From NCBI RefSeq assembly GCF_016894385.1, contig NZ_CP069812.1:620001-684000 (forward strand): 64,000 bases of DNA. Direction: 5' to 3'. This document shows positions 25,934-34,322 of this stretch, piece after piece. Every line of letters begins with the position of its first letter. Position 1 is the first letter of the stretch. Position numbers and translations under genes: made by a program. The DNA comes from Cupriavidus oxalaticus. GTDB taxonomy: Bacteria > Pseudomonadota > Gammaproteobacteria > Burkholderiales > Burkholderiaceae. The notes under the pieces are model-generated. The model was not told where the DNA came from and ran no database searches. It saw only the letters and a list, made by a program, of their open reading frames with translations.

Positions 25934-26884
25934 CTACAGCACCGGCGTTAGCACCTTGCCATCGGCCAGGAACGCATCGAGATTCTGCAGCGTCAGCGCG
26001 GTCATCGCGGCGCGGGTCTCGTGCGTGCCGCTGGCCATGTGCGGCGCGAGCACGACGTGGTCGAGCGCCAGCAGCGCGGCCGGCACGTCGGGCTCGTCCC
26101 GGAACACGTCGAGGCCGGCGCCGCCCAGCCGGCCCTCGGCCAGCGCCGCCACCAGCGCGTCTTCGTCGATCACGCTGCCGCGCGAGACATTGACCAGGAT
26201 CCCCCTGGGCCCGAGCGCGTCCAGGATCTCGCGCGACACCAGCCCGGCGGTTTCCGGGCCGCCCACGCAGGCCACCACCAGGAAGTCGGACCATGCGGCC
26301 AGCGCCTTCAGGTCCGGCTCGAAGCGCCACGGCGCGCCATCGCGCGGGCGGCGGTTGTTGTACGCGATCTCCATGTCGAAGCCCTGCGCGCGCCGCGCCA
26401 CGATCTCGCCGATGCGGCCCAGCCCCAGGATGCCGAGCTTCTTGCCAGAGACCCGTGTCGTCAGCGGAAAGCCGCCCTGTGGCCAGCGCCCTGCGCGCAC
26501 GAAGCGGTCGCCGTGGGCAATGCCGCGCGCCGCGTCGAGCAGCAGGCCGAAGGCCAGGTCGGCGACGCAGTCGTTGAGCACCTCGGGCGTGTTGCTGACC
26601 TGGATGCCGCGCGCGCGGGCGGCGTCCAGCGCGATGGAGTCATAGCCCACGCCGAAGCTGACGATGGCCTGCAGCGCCGGCAGCGCGTCGATCAGCGCGG
26701 CGCTGCAGCCATGGCGCGCCGAGGTCACCACCACGCGCACCTGCTGGCCGTGCTCGCGCGCCCAGGCGAGCGCATCGCCCTGCTGCCACAGCGCGATGGC
26801 ACCGTACTGTTGCCGGAGCGTGGCATTGGTCTGCGGCGCGAGCGGGCCGACCTGGAGGATCTGGATGATCTGGGGTGAGGGCAT
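25934..26884 (-). CDS. D-isomer-specific 2-hydroxyacid dehydrogenase
   Basis: A 316-residue NAD(P)-dependent oxidoreductase that interconverts 2-oxoacids and D-2-hydroxyacids. NAD-binding LGILGLGRIGEIVARRA with the GxGxxG core, catalytic Arg in NVSRGSVIDE, Glu in DVFRDEPDVP and His in APHMASGT are all present. Closest in pattern to hydroxypyruvate/glyoxylate reductases, but the exact substrate cannot be read. ATG at 26884 opens the family homology. Confidence 0.88.
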   Translation of the reverse strand: MPSPQIIQILQVGPLAPQTNATLRQQYGAIALWQQGDALAWAREHGQQVRVVVTSARHGCSAALIDALPALQAIVSFGVGYDSIALDAARARGIQVSNTPEVLNDCVADLAFGLLLDAARGIAHGDRFVRAGRWPQGGFPLTTRVSGKKLGILGLGRIGEIVARRAQGFDMEIAYNNRRPRDGAPWRFEPDLKALAAWSDFLVVACVGGPETAGLVSREILDALGPRGILVNVSRGSVIDEDALVAALAEGRLGGAGLDVFRDEPDVPAALLALDHVVLAPHMASGTHETRAAMTALTLQNLDAFLADGKVLTPVL

Positions 26885-27045
26885 GGGGCGTAGCGGGTAG
26901 CGGCGGAGGGAGCGGAGATGGTAGCGCAAGCCCCCGCGCCGTGCAGGCCACGCAGCCCCCGGGGCGCCTGTTGGCGTGCGAACTTGTGCGATGTTCGTGC
27001 GCCGCCGGGTTATGCTGCGGCATCTTTTCCTTGTCTGACACCGCC

Positions 27046-27606
27046 ATGAAAACCATTTACCTCGCCGGCTTCGACGTCTTCCGCAAGGACGCCATCGCCT
27101 GGGGCGAGCAACTCAAGTCGCTGTGCGCGGCGCATGGCTTCACCGGGCTGTATCCGCTCGACAAGGCGGCACCGGCAGGCCTGCCGGCGCCAGACACGGC
27201 GCGCTGGATCTATGACGCCAATATCGCGCTGCTGCGCCGTGCCGACATGGTGATGGCCAACCTCGACGATTTCCGCGGGCCGGGAGAGCCGGACTCGGGC
27301 ACGGCCTTCGAGGTGGGGTTCGCGGTGGCGCTGCAGAAGCCGGTATGGGGCTACAGCGCGGACCTGGGCACGGTGCGCGACCGCGCCACGGTGGTGACCG
27401 ACGAGGAAGGCCGGCCGCTGGATGCGCGCGGGTTTGTGGTGGAGGATTTCGGCTTGCCCGTGAACCTGATGCTGGCGTGCCCGGTGAAGCTGGTGCGGGG
27501 CGGGGCGGCGCAATGCCTGGCGGCGATGGCCGAGGCCGTCCACCGGCGCGCGGCGGAGGCTGCGGCGCGGCGGGGACGGGATGCGGCGGCGCGGGGGGAT
27601 GACTGA
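27046..27606 (+). CDS. Nucleoside 2-deoxyribosyltransferase family protein
   Basis: A 186-residue protein. KTIYLAGFDVFRKDA at the N-terminus, MVMANLDDFRGPGEPDSGTAFEVGFAVAL in the middle with the catalytic-type Glu, match nucleoside 2-deoxyribosyltransferases, which exchange bases on deoxyribonucleosides. The C-terminal 30 residues are an Ala/Arg-rich tail. Start ATG at 27046 is the family start. Stands alone; a repeat element follows. Confidence 0.85.
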   Translation: MKTIYLAGFDVFRKDAIAWGEQLKSLCAAHGFTGLYPLDKAAPAGLPAPDTARWIYDANIALLRRADMVMANLDDFRGPGEPDSGTAFEVGFAVALQKPVWGYSADLGTVRDRATVVTDEEGRPLDARGFVVEDFGLPVNLMLACPVKLVRGGAAQCLAAMAEAVHRRAAEAAARRGRDAAARGDD

Positions 27607-27629
27607 GGGCTGTTCCCGACCGCTGGTTT

Positions 27630-27835
27630 GCGCCCCTCTCCCGCTTGCGGGAGAGGGGCCGGGGGAGAGGGCAGGAGGGTCAAAGGCTGAGGCCCGTGGG
27701 TTTAAACCGTTAGCCCCGCTTGATGTGGTTCCTAGCCAGACCACCCCTCACCCCAACCCTCTCCCGCCGCCGAGGGGAGAGGGAGAACACCTTGCTTTGG
27801 CTAGCTCCCGCGGCTTGGGTGCAACTTCCTTCCGG
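27630..27835. repeat. Long intergenic repeat, about 200 bp (copy 2)
   Basis: Begins with the CCCCTCTCCCGC/GCGGGAGAGGGG hairpin (27633-27658), continues through GGGCAGGAGGGTCAAAGGCTGAGG and ends with a second hairpin-like GAGGGGAGAGGGAGAACACC stretch followed by GGCTTGGGTGCAAC. The same succession of blocks, with scattered substitutions, occurs at 45168-45368. It fills the gap between the deoxyribosyltransferase gene and pqiC. Confidence 0.85.
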
Positions 27836-27855
27836 CAGGCGCCGTCGCCTTCGGT

Positions 27856-28482
27856 TTATCGCCGCAACGCCTCAACCCCCGCCGCAATATCCTTCGCCGT
27901 GCTTGCCACGATCTCGCGGTAAGCCGCCACCACGCCATCGACCTCGCCGGGCGCGGGCAACTCCGCCTGCGTCCGGCCGCTGACCACCTTGCCGTCCGGC
28001 AACCGCCGCACCGTCCAGTTGATCGTGGCGCCCGCGCGCTGCCCGACTTCCGCGTCGAGCCGCAGCACTTCCGTCGTGATCCGATACAGCGGCTGCACGT
28101 CCGACAACCCCTGCTGGTAGGTATCGACCGCGCCCAGCGTGGCCTGCAGGCGCTGCGACAACGCATCGCGCAGCTCATCCGGCAGCGGCGACGACCAGCG
28201 CGCGAGGTCGAGCAGGCGCAGGCTGGCGTCATTGCCGCCGTCGCGCACTACCAGCTGCGGCCGGTTAAGGCGCTCCGGCACACGCACCGGCGCGACTTCC
28301 AGCCACAGCGTGCTGGCCGACGGCGCGGGTGTTGCCGCCGGCAGCGTGGCGACTGCCATGGGACCTTGCGCCAGCGTGTAGTAGCGCGGCTCCGGCGAGG
28401 CGCAGCCTGCCAGCACCGCAGCGCCCATCACGCCGGCGATGGCACAGCGCGCGAGCGCGGCGGAAACGGTAAGGCGCTTCAT
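27856..28482 (-). CDS. pqiC: PqiC-type outer-membrane lipoprotein
   Basis: A 208-residue lipoprotein: signal ending VLAGC with the lipidated Cys26, then the ABC-type transport auxiliary domain (PRYYTLAQGP, WLEVAPVRVPERLNRPQLVVR). In the Pqi system PqiC anchors the PqiB tunnel at the outer membrane. The gene overlaps the end of pqiB by one base and is last in the operon. Confidence 0.9.
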   Translation of the reverse strand: MKRLTVSAALARCAIAGVMGAAVLAGCASPEPRYYTLAQGPMAVATLPAATPAPSASTLWLEVAPVRVPERLNRPQLVVRDGGNDASLRLLDLARWSSPLPDELRDALSQRLQATLGAVDTYQQGLSDVQPLYRITTEVLRLDAEVGQRAGATINWTVRRLPDGKVVSGRTQAELPAPGEVDGVVAAYREIVASTAKDIAAGVEALRR

Positions 28483-30131
28483 CAGTCTTTCTCCGGCTTG
28501 CCGCGCAGCAGCGCTTCGGGATGGCGTTCGAGGTAATCGGTCAACGTGCGCAGCGACGTGGCGGTGCGCGTCAGTTCCTGCAGCATGCGGCGCGTGTCCT
28601 GCTGCAGCGGGGCATCGGACGCCAGCGTGCCATTGGCCGCAGTCAGCGTCTTGCGCGCGTCCTGCAGCGCCGCCAGCACCTGTGGCGCGACGTCGCCGTT
28701 GAGCTGCTGCACCAACTTGTCGGCCGTGTCGAGCGTCTTGTTCAGGCTCGCCACGGTCGTGCGCAGGTCCTGGCCGATCTGGTCGAACGGAATCTTGTCG
28801 ATGCGGTTGACGATCTCGCCGACCTGCGCCTGCAACTGGTCGAAAGTGCCGGGCGTGGTGGCGAACTCGGGAATCGGCGCGTCCAGGTTCACCTGCGCCG
28901 GCGGCGCCTTCGGGAAGAAGTCGAGCGCCACGTACAGCTGGCCGGTCAGCAGGTTGCCGGTGCGCAGCTGCGCGCGCATGCCGCGCTTGAGCAGGCCCTC
29001 GATGATCTGCCGGGCGCGCGCGCGGTCTTCCACGTCGCGTTCGCGGAAGCCCATGCGCGACGGGTACAGCTCGACCACCACCGGCATGCGGAACGCCTTC
29101 TTGTCGCGCTGGTATTCGATGCCGATCGAGCGCACCTGCCCCACGATCACGCCGCGGAAGTCCACCGGCGCGCCCGGCGACAGGCCGCGCACCGACTGGT
29201 CGAAGTTGAGCACGGCCAGCGTCGGCGCCAGTTCCTCGGGCTCCTTCATGGCCTCGGACTGGTCGGCAGCCAGCAGGAATTGCGTATTTTCCGCGGCGGC
29301 ATCGGTGGCGGTGGTGCGCTCCGGCGCCTGGAACGCAACGCCGCCCAGCAGCACCGTCACCAGCGATTGCGTCGACAGCTTGAGGCCGCCGGCATCGAGC
29401 TTGAGGTCGACGCCGCTGGCATGCCAGAAGCGCGTGTCGGCGGTGACCAGCTTGTCATAGGGCTTGTTGACGAACACGCGCAGCGTGATGTCGCGCCCGT
29501 TGGGCTCCAGCTGGTAGGCCACCACCTGGCCCACCTGCACGCGCCGGTAGTAGACCGGCGAGCCGATGTCGAGCGAGCCCAGCTCGGACGCGCGCAGCAC
29601 GAACTGCTTGCCGGATGCGTCGGTGGTCACCACCGGCGGCACTTCCAGCCCCTTGAATTCGCGCGTGGTCTCGCTGGACTTGCCGGCATCGACGCCGATA
29701 TAGGCGCCCGACAGCAGCGTCTCCAGCCCCGACACGCCGCTGGCGGCGAAACGCGGGCGCACCACCCAGAAGCGCGTGTCGGCCACGGCGAAGTTCTCGG
29801 CGTCCTTGGTCAGGTCGATCGACGCGATCACGTGCGAACGGTCGCGCGCGAGCCGTACCGCCTTGACCAGGCCGATATCGACATCCTTGTAGCGCACCGC
29901 GGTCTTGCCGGGCGTCAGGCCCTCGGCGGTGCGGAAGCTGACGGTGATCTCCGGCCCGCGCGAAGCCAGCGTGTGCACCAGCAGCGACACGCCCACGACC
30001 GCCGCGACGATCGGGATCAGCCATACCAGCGATGGCAGCCAGCGCGCGCGGCGCCGGCGCTCGGGCCGTGGCAGGCCTGGGGGACCGGGTGGGGCGGACG
30101 GGTTGGGCGGATGTTGTTCAGTGTCGGGCAT
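28482..30131 (-). CDS. pqiB: MCE-domain intermembrane transport protein PqiB
   Basis: A 549-residue protein with one N-terminal membrane helix (about residues 33-55, WLPSLVWLIPIVAAVVGVSLLV) and three MCE/MlaD domains (repeated GLTPGKTAVRYKDVDIG, LGSLDIGSPVYYRRVQVG and LSPGAPVDFRGVIVG), followed by a long helical C-terminus that in PqiB forms the needle across the periplasm. Role: lipid or hydrophobic-molecule traffic between membranes. Overlaps pqiA2 by 14 bases and pqiC by one. Confidence 0.94.
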   Translation of the reverse strand: MPDTEQHPPNPSAPPGPPGLPRPERRRRARWLPSLVWLIPIVAAVVGVSLLVHTLASRGPEITVSFRTAEGLTPGKTAVRYKDVDIGLVKAVRLARDRSHVIASIDLTKDAENFAVADTRFWVVRPRFAASGVSGLETLLSGAYIGVDAGKSSETTREFKGLEVPPVVTTDASGKQFVLRASELGSLDIGSPVYYRRVQVGQVVAYQLEPNGRDITLRVFVNKPYDKLVTADTRFWHASGVDLKLDAGGLKLSTQSLVTVLLGGVAFQAPERTTATDAAAENTQFLLAADQSEAMKEPEELAPTLAVLNFDQSVRGLSPGAPVDFRGVIVGQVRSIGIEYQRDKKAFRMPVVVELYPSRMGFRERDVEDRARARQIIEGLLKRGMRAQLRTGNLLTGQLYVALDFFPKAPPAQVNLDAPIPEFATTPGTFDQLQAQVGEIVNRIDKIPFDQIGQDLRTTVASLNKTLDTADKLVQQLNGDVAPQVLAALQDARKTLTAANGTLASDAPLQQDTRRMLQELTRTATSLRTLTDYLERHPEALLRGKPEKD

Positions 30132-30885
30132 TGTCGTCTTCCAGCGAATCCCACAGCAGGCGCGGATCGAAGCTGAGCGAGGCCAGCATGGTCAGCACCA
30201 CGACCGCGCCGAAGGCCAGCGCGCCGCCGCCCGGGATGATGGTGGCCAGTGCCCCGGCCCGCACCAGCGAGGCCAGCAGCGCCACCACGAAAATATCGAG
30301 CATCGACCAGCGGCCGATCACCTCCACCAGCCCGAACAGCCGGGTCTGCTGCCGGATGCGCCAGGTCGCGCGGAAATGCACCGACAGCAGCAGGAAGGTG
30401 AGGATCACCATCTTCAGCAGCGGCACGATGATGCTGGCGATCAGCACCAGCACCGCCAGCAGGCGCGAGCCGGACAGCCACAGGTAGATCACGCCGGACA
30501 GGATGGTGTCCCGCTGGGTGCCGAGGATCGATTGCGTGACCATCACCGGCAGCATGTTGGCCGGGATGTAGAGGATAAAGGCCGCCAGCAGGAAGGCCCA
30601 GGTGCGCGCCAGGCTGTCCGGCTTGCGGTGGTGCAGCGTGGCGCCGCAGCGCGGGCAGGGCTCGCCTTCCAGCGTGCGCGGGCTGACCAGGTCGCAGGCG
30701 TGGCAGGAGAGCAGGCCCAGGCGGCTGGCGGTGGGCACCTGCGGCAGCGGCGTGCGTTCGTCGTCGTCGGTCAGTTCGGCCACCACCTCGCGCGCGAGCC
30801 GGCGCGGGCGGGCCAGGGGGCCGGGGCCCGGCGGCCGTGGCGGTTGCGGCGGTTCCGGCGGTTCCGGCGGTCGTGCGTTCGTCAT
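30118..30885 (-). CDS. pqiA: PqiA-family membrane protein, second half-type
   Basis: A 255-residue inner-membrane protein: cytoplasmic N-terminus with a zinc-ribbon-like CHAC...CPRC pair, then four membrane helices with the signature YIPANMLPVM. It corresponds to one of the two repeats of enteric PqiA (about 417 residues), here a separate gene. N-terminus is Pro-rich (PPEPPEPPQPPRPPG). Overlaps the first PqiA gene by four bases and pqiB by 14. Confidence 0.9.
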   Translation of the reverse strand: MTNARPPEPPEPPQPPRPPGPGPLARPRRLAREVVAELTDDDERTPLPQVPTASRLGLLSCHACDLVSPRTLEGEPCPRCGATLHHRKPDSLARTWAFLLAAFILYIPANMLPVMVTQSILGTQRDTILSGVIYLWLSGSRLLAVLVLIASIIVPLLKMVILTFLLLSVHFRATWRIRQQTRLFGLVEVIGRWSMLDIFVVALLASLVRAGALATIIPGGGALAFGAVVVLTMLASLSFDPRLLWDSLEDDNARH

Positions 30886-31580
30886 CGGCCGCCCTCGCCG
30901 GGACCACCCGGCGCGCCCGCGTCATCGTCCGGTGTTTCCAGGTAGCGCCACAGGTCGCGCGGGTCGAACGAGAGCATCGCCGCCAGCACGATCACCAGCG
31001 CGGCGAACGACCACAGCGCAATGCCAGGCAGCACGCGCGCCATCGTGGACAGCTTCACCAGCGTGACCAGCACGCCGATCATGAAGACCTCGATCATGCC
31101 CCACGGCCGCGTCCGGCGAATGCCGCGCACGATGCGGTCGAAGCCCACGGGCATGCGGTGCTGCGCCATCGGCACCAGCAGGTACATCATCATCAGCAGC
31201 TCGGACAGGGGGAACAAGATGGTGGTGGCGAACACCAGCGCCGCCACCAGCGCCATCTGGTCGTCGTACAGCGCCTGCACCGCGCCCAGCAGCGTGGTTT
31301 GCGTGCGCACGCCCTTGAGGTCCATCTCGACGATGGGGTAGGCGTTGGAAACCAGGAACAGGATCAGCGCGGTGATCACCAGCGGCAGCAGGCGCCGGTA
31401 ATGGCGCCGGCTCTCGCGGTACAGCTCGCCGCCGCAGCGCAGGCACAGCGCGCGCTCGCCGGGCGAGATCGGGGTGCGCTCGTAGACCGCATCGCAGTAT
31501 TCGCACGCCACCAGCCGGCGCAGCGCGGCGGGCGAGGTATCGGGCAAGGCGGGCGCGGGGGCGTTGTCGGGACCTGCCAT
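30882..31580 (-). CDS. pqiA: PqiA-family membrane protein, first half-type
   Basis: A 232-residue inner-membrane protein with N-terminal CEYC...CLRC zinc-ribbon pair and four membrane helices including LVSNAYPIVEMDLKG, the first-repeat equivalent of the PANMLPVM motif. Together with the following gene it reconstitutes a complete PqiA. It starts seven bases after the AI-2E-type permease gene, so all five genes appear to be one transcript. Confidence 0.9.
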   Translation of the reverse strand: MAGPDNAPAPALPDTSPAALRRLVACEYCDAVYERTPISPGERALCLRCGGELYRESRRHYRRLLPLVITALILFLVSNAYPIVEMDLKGVRTQTTLLGAVQALYDDQMALVAALVFATTILFPLSELLMMMYLLVPMAQHRMPVGFDRIVRGIRRTRPWGMIEVFMIGVLVTLVKLSTMARVLPGIALWSFAALVIVLAAMLSFDPRDLWRYLETPDDDAGAPGGPGEGGR

Positions 31581-31587
31581 CAGCCGT

Positions 31588-32775
31588 TCAGCCGGGGTGC
31601 TTGCCGGTGGCCGCCGGCGGCACGTCGGGGTTGTCGACCACGGCCGCTGCCGCCGTCGCTGCCGGCACGGGTGGCGCTACCGCAGGCGCGCCGCCCGGCT
31701 TCAGGTCTTGCGCGAGATCCTGCGCCAGCTCGTCCTGCGAGCCGATGGTCCAGTCGCGCAGCAGCGCATACGCCACCGCCAGCAGCGTCGGGCCGATGAA
31801 TACGCCCAGGAAGCCGAATGCCAGCGCGCCGCCCAGCACGCCCAGCATGATCCAGATCAGCGGCATGCCGGTGCCCTTGCTGATCAGCAGCGGCTTGACG
31901 ACGTTGTCGGCCATGCTGACCACGCCCGCGCCCCAGATCACCAGGAAGATGGCCCAGCCGGTGGACCCGGTGTGGTACAGCCACAGCGCCGCCGGCAGCC
32001 ACACCAGCGGCGGGCCCACCGGCACCACCGACAGGAAGAAGGTGACGAAGCCGAGGATGGCCGCGCCCGGCACGCCGGCGATCCAGAGCCCGATGCCGGC
32101 CAGCACCGCCTGGATAAAGGCGGTGCCGAGCACGCCATAGACCACGCCCTTGACCGTGCTGCCGGCCAGTTCCAGCAGGTGGTCGGCACGCTCGCCGGCA
32201 ATGCGGCGCATGCCCGCGCGCAGCCAGGCGATGGCGAACTCGCCGCCGGTATAGAAGAAGAACGCCAGGATGATCGACAGCGCCAGCTGTCCCAGCCCCG
32301 CGCCGATCGACAGGCCGGCGCCGAGCAGCGCATGCCCGACCGGCGCGATCAGCTTGCGCAGGTTGGCCACCATCTCGGAATCGGCGTTGACGATGCGGTC
32401 CCACGAGCCTTGCAGGTAGGTGCCGACATAGGGCAGGCTGCTCAGCCATTGCGGCAGCTGCGGGATGCCCTGCTCCATGTAGCGGTTGACCAGTGCCGAC
32501 AGGTCGTCCAGGTGCGCCGAGAAGCTGGCACCGGCGTAGACAAAGGGCCCCAGCACGATCACCGTGGCCAATAGCACGCAGATCAGCGCCGCCAGGCTGC
32601 GCCGGTTGCCGAGCCAGCGCGACAGCACCGTGTACGGGTACCACGAGCTGTAGGCCAGGATCGCGCCCCACAGCAGCGCCGTGGTGAACGGCGCGAGCAC
32701 CAGCAGCGAGCCGCCGATCAGCACGATCAGCGCAAAGACTGCAGCAATCTTCTCGATTAACTGGCCGGAACTCAT
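31588..32775 (-). CDS. AI-2E/YdiK-family permease
   Basis: A 395-residue polytopic protein of the AI-2 exporter superfamily (now known to include many transporters of other substrates). Seven or eight membrane segments; the conserved GALWGAILAYSSW-type helix near residues 30-45 and VGPPLVWLPAALW/LMLGVLGGALAFGFLGVFIGP near the C-terminus are typical. The last about 45 residues are Pro/Ala-rich and probably disordered. It leads the pqi genes with only seven bases between, suggesting a shared envelope-related role. Substrate unknown. Confidence 0.87.
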   Translation of the reverse strand: MSSGQLIEKIAAVFALIVLIGGSLLVLAPFTTALLWGAILAYSSWYPYTVLSRWLGNRRSLAALICVLLATVIVLGPFVYAGASFSAHLDDLSALVNRYMEQGIPQLPQWLSSLPYVGTYLQGSWDRIVNADSEMVANLRKLIAPVGHALLGAGLSIGAGLGQLALSIILAFFFYTGGEFAIAWLRAGMRRIAGERADHLLELAGSTVKGVVYGVLGTAFIQAVLAGIGLWIAGVPGAAILGFVTFFLSVVPVGPPLVWLPAALWLYHTGSTGWAIFLVIWGAGVVSMADNVVKPLLISKGTGMPLIWIMLGVLGGALAFGFLGVFIGPTLLAVAYALLRDWTIGSQDELAQDLAQDLKPGGAPAVAPPVPAATAAAAVVDNPDVPPAATGKHPG

Positions 32776-32990
32776 CGATGGCTCTCCCTGGGCCCGCCGG
32801 TGTGACGGAAACGGCGTAAATATAGCCTACGCCGGGGCGGGCGATGCCAAAGGGCTGCTGGAGGGGTGCTTCAGGCGCCACCACCGCGGTGCGCCGGCGC
32901 AGCATGCCCGGACGTATCCACAGTGCCATAGCTTTGTGACGTTGAACAGCGCGGTGCGGGAGAGACGGCGGCGCGCTCAGGTGCGCTGGC

Positions 32991-33016
32991 TTGCCTTCCT
33001 AAGTTGCCTTCCTAAG
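32991..33016. repeat. 13-bp perfect tandem duplication
   Basis: TTGCCTTCCTAAG occurs twice in direct succession in the otherwise featureless 260-base gap between the HPP-CBS gene end and the AI-2E gene start. Confidence 0.8.
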
Positions 33017-33035
33017 CCGACACGACAGCAGACGC

Positions 33036-34175
33036 TCAGCCCGGCACGGCCATCACGCCGCTCTTGAGCAGCGCGGCAACCAGGTCGGATTGCGTCACCA
33101 TGCCGACCACGCGGTGCTTGTCGTCGATCACCGGCGCATGATGCAGGCCGCCATCGGAGAAGGCCTGCGCCAGTTCCACCATCGGCTGCTCGGGACGGGC
33201 GGTGACCACGGCGCGCGTCATCAGGTCGCGCACGGTGCCGGCCAGCCGGCGCGCGCCGGTATCGCGCTGCGCGGCGAAGAAGTCACTCTGAGTGATGATG
33301 CCTTCGAGCCGGTTGTTCGCATCGACCACGGGCAGCGCCTTGATGCGGTGCCGCGACAGCAGGTGTCCGGCCTCGTGCGCCGGCTGCTCCGGCCGCACCA
33401 TGACGACGTCCCGCGACATGATCTCGCCGCACAGCACGTTGCCGAAGTGGCGCCGGTACGCGTGCAGCTGCGCCGCCACCAGGATGGCTTCCAGGTCGTC
33501 TTCTTCGATGTCGAGGAATTCGCCGCGTGCCTGCAGGGCCGCGTCCAGGTCGGCGCGGGTAAAGCCCACGCGCTGCGTCGGCGGCACGTCCCGGGTGCCA
33601 TGCTGCACCGCGGGCTCGGGCGGGCGGTGCGGGTAGCGCCGCTGCGACAGGTTGTTGAAGGCCAGCGCCATCAACAGCAGCAGCATCGAGTTGAACAGCA
33701 CCGGCACCACCACGAAGCCGAAACCGAGCGCGCTGACCGCCGGCCCGCCGAATACCGCCGTGATCGCCACGGCGCCGCTGGGCGGGTGCACGCAGCGGAA
33801 CTGGAACATCACGGCAATCGCCACGGCCACCGCTGTTGCCGCGGCAAGGCCCGGGTCCGGAATCCAGCGCGCGCAGGCCACGCCTACCAGTGCCGCAAAC
33901 AGGTTGCCGCCGATGATCGACCACGGCTGCGCCAGTGGCGAAGACGGCACTGCGAACAGCAGCACCGCCGAAGCGCCCATTGGCGCGACGAACCAGGGAT
34001 TGAATCCGCCCAGCGTCTGGTGGCTGATCCATTCGGTGCAGAACAGGCCGAGCAGCGCGCCGAGGCAGCTCTTGATGCGCTCATGGCGGTTGGCAGCGAC
34101 CGGCAGCGGGACAAAAGTGCGCAGCCATGCACGGGTATTTTGCGCCAGCGAGGCGTCAGCGGGGGCGGTTGGCAT
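33036..34175 (-). CDS. HPP-family membrane protein with two CBS domains
   Basis: A 379-residue protein. Residues about 28-180 form the HPP domain: four membrane helices with FRCVHPPSGAVAI, the motif that names the family; HPP proteins have been linked to nitrite transport in plastids. Residues about 240-375 hold a CBS pair (EIMSRDVVMVRPEQPAHEAG and DLMTRAVVTARPEQP), which usually bind adenine nucleotides. It is divergent from a ClC channel that also ends in CBS domains, with a perfect palindrome between the starts. Start ATG at 34175 is the family start. Confidence 0.88.
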   Translation of the reverse strand: MPTAPADASLAQNTRAWLRTFVPLPVAANRHERIKSCLGALLGLFCTEWISHQTLGGFNPWFVAPMGASAVLLFAVPSSPLAQPWSIIGGNLFAALVGVACARWIPDPGLAAATAVAVAIAVMFQFRCVHPPSGAVAITAVFGGPAVSALGFGFVVVPVLFNSMLLLLMALAFNNLSQRRYPHRPPEPAVQHGTRDVPPTQRVGFTRADLDAALQARGEFLDIEEDDLEAILVAAQLHAYRRHFGNVLCGEIMSRDVVMVRPEQPAHEAGHLLSRHRIKALPVVDANNRLEGIITQSDFFAAQRDTGARRLAGTVRDLMTRAVVTARPEQPMVELAQAFSDGGLHHAPVIDDKHRVVGMVTQSDLVAALLKSGVMAVPG

Positions 34176-34209
34176 TCTTGGACGGGGGCGGCTTGGGAAT
34201 GGTGCACGT

Positions 34210-34232
34210 AATATATCACGGGATGATATATT
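34210..34232. promoter_or_regulatory. 23-bp palindrome between the HPP-CBS and ClC-CBS genes
   Basis: AATATATCA, CGGGA, TGATATATT: perfect 9-bp arms, AT-rich in a GC-rich background, 35 bases before the HPP start and 91 before the ClC start. It is placed to control both genes. The regulator is not identifiable; none is adjacent. Confidence 0.65.
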
Positions 34233-34244
34233 TGGCCGCCTTTG

Positions 34245-34283
34245 GTGCAGTGCATCCCTGTCTTGGGGCGTGATGCACCGCAC
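34245..34283 (+). other. Stem-loop in the ClC 5' leader
   Basis: GTGCAGTGCATC and GATGCACCGCAC pair over 12 bases with one G-U type mismatch and a 15-base loop, ending 39 bases before the ClC start. It could be a leader structure or another regulator site. Confidence 0.4.
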
Positions 34284-34322
34284 AAGCGCAAACAGGACAA
34301 GAGCAAACAGGAGTCGCCCCCC

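Noticed and set aside
27630..27835. CRISPR array
   Set aside because: The repeats are dispersed palindromes without regular spacers and no cas gene is present.
34233..34322. Fluoride riboswitch before the ClC gene
   Set aside because: A stem-loop is present but the conserved bases of the fluoride aptamer are not; no support beyond the gene family.
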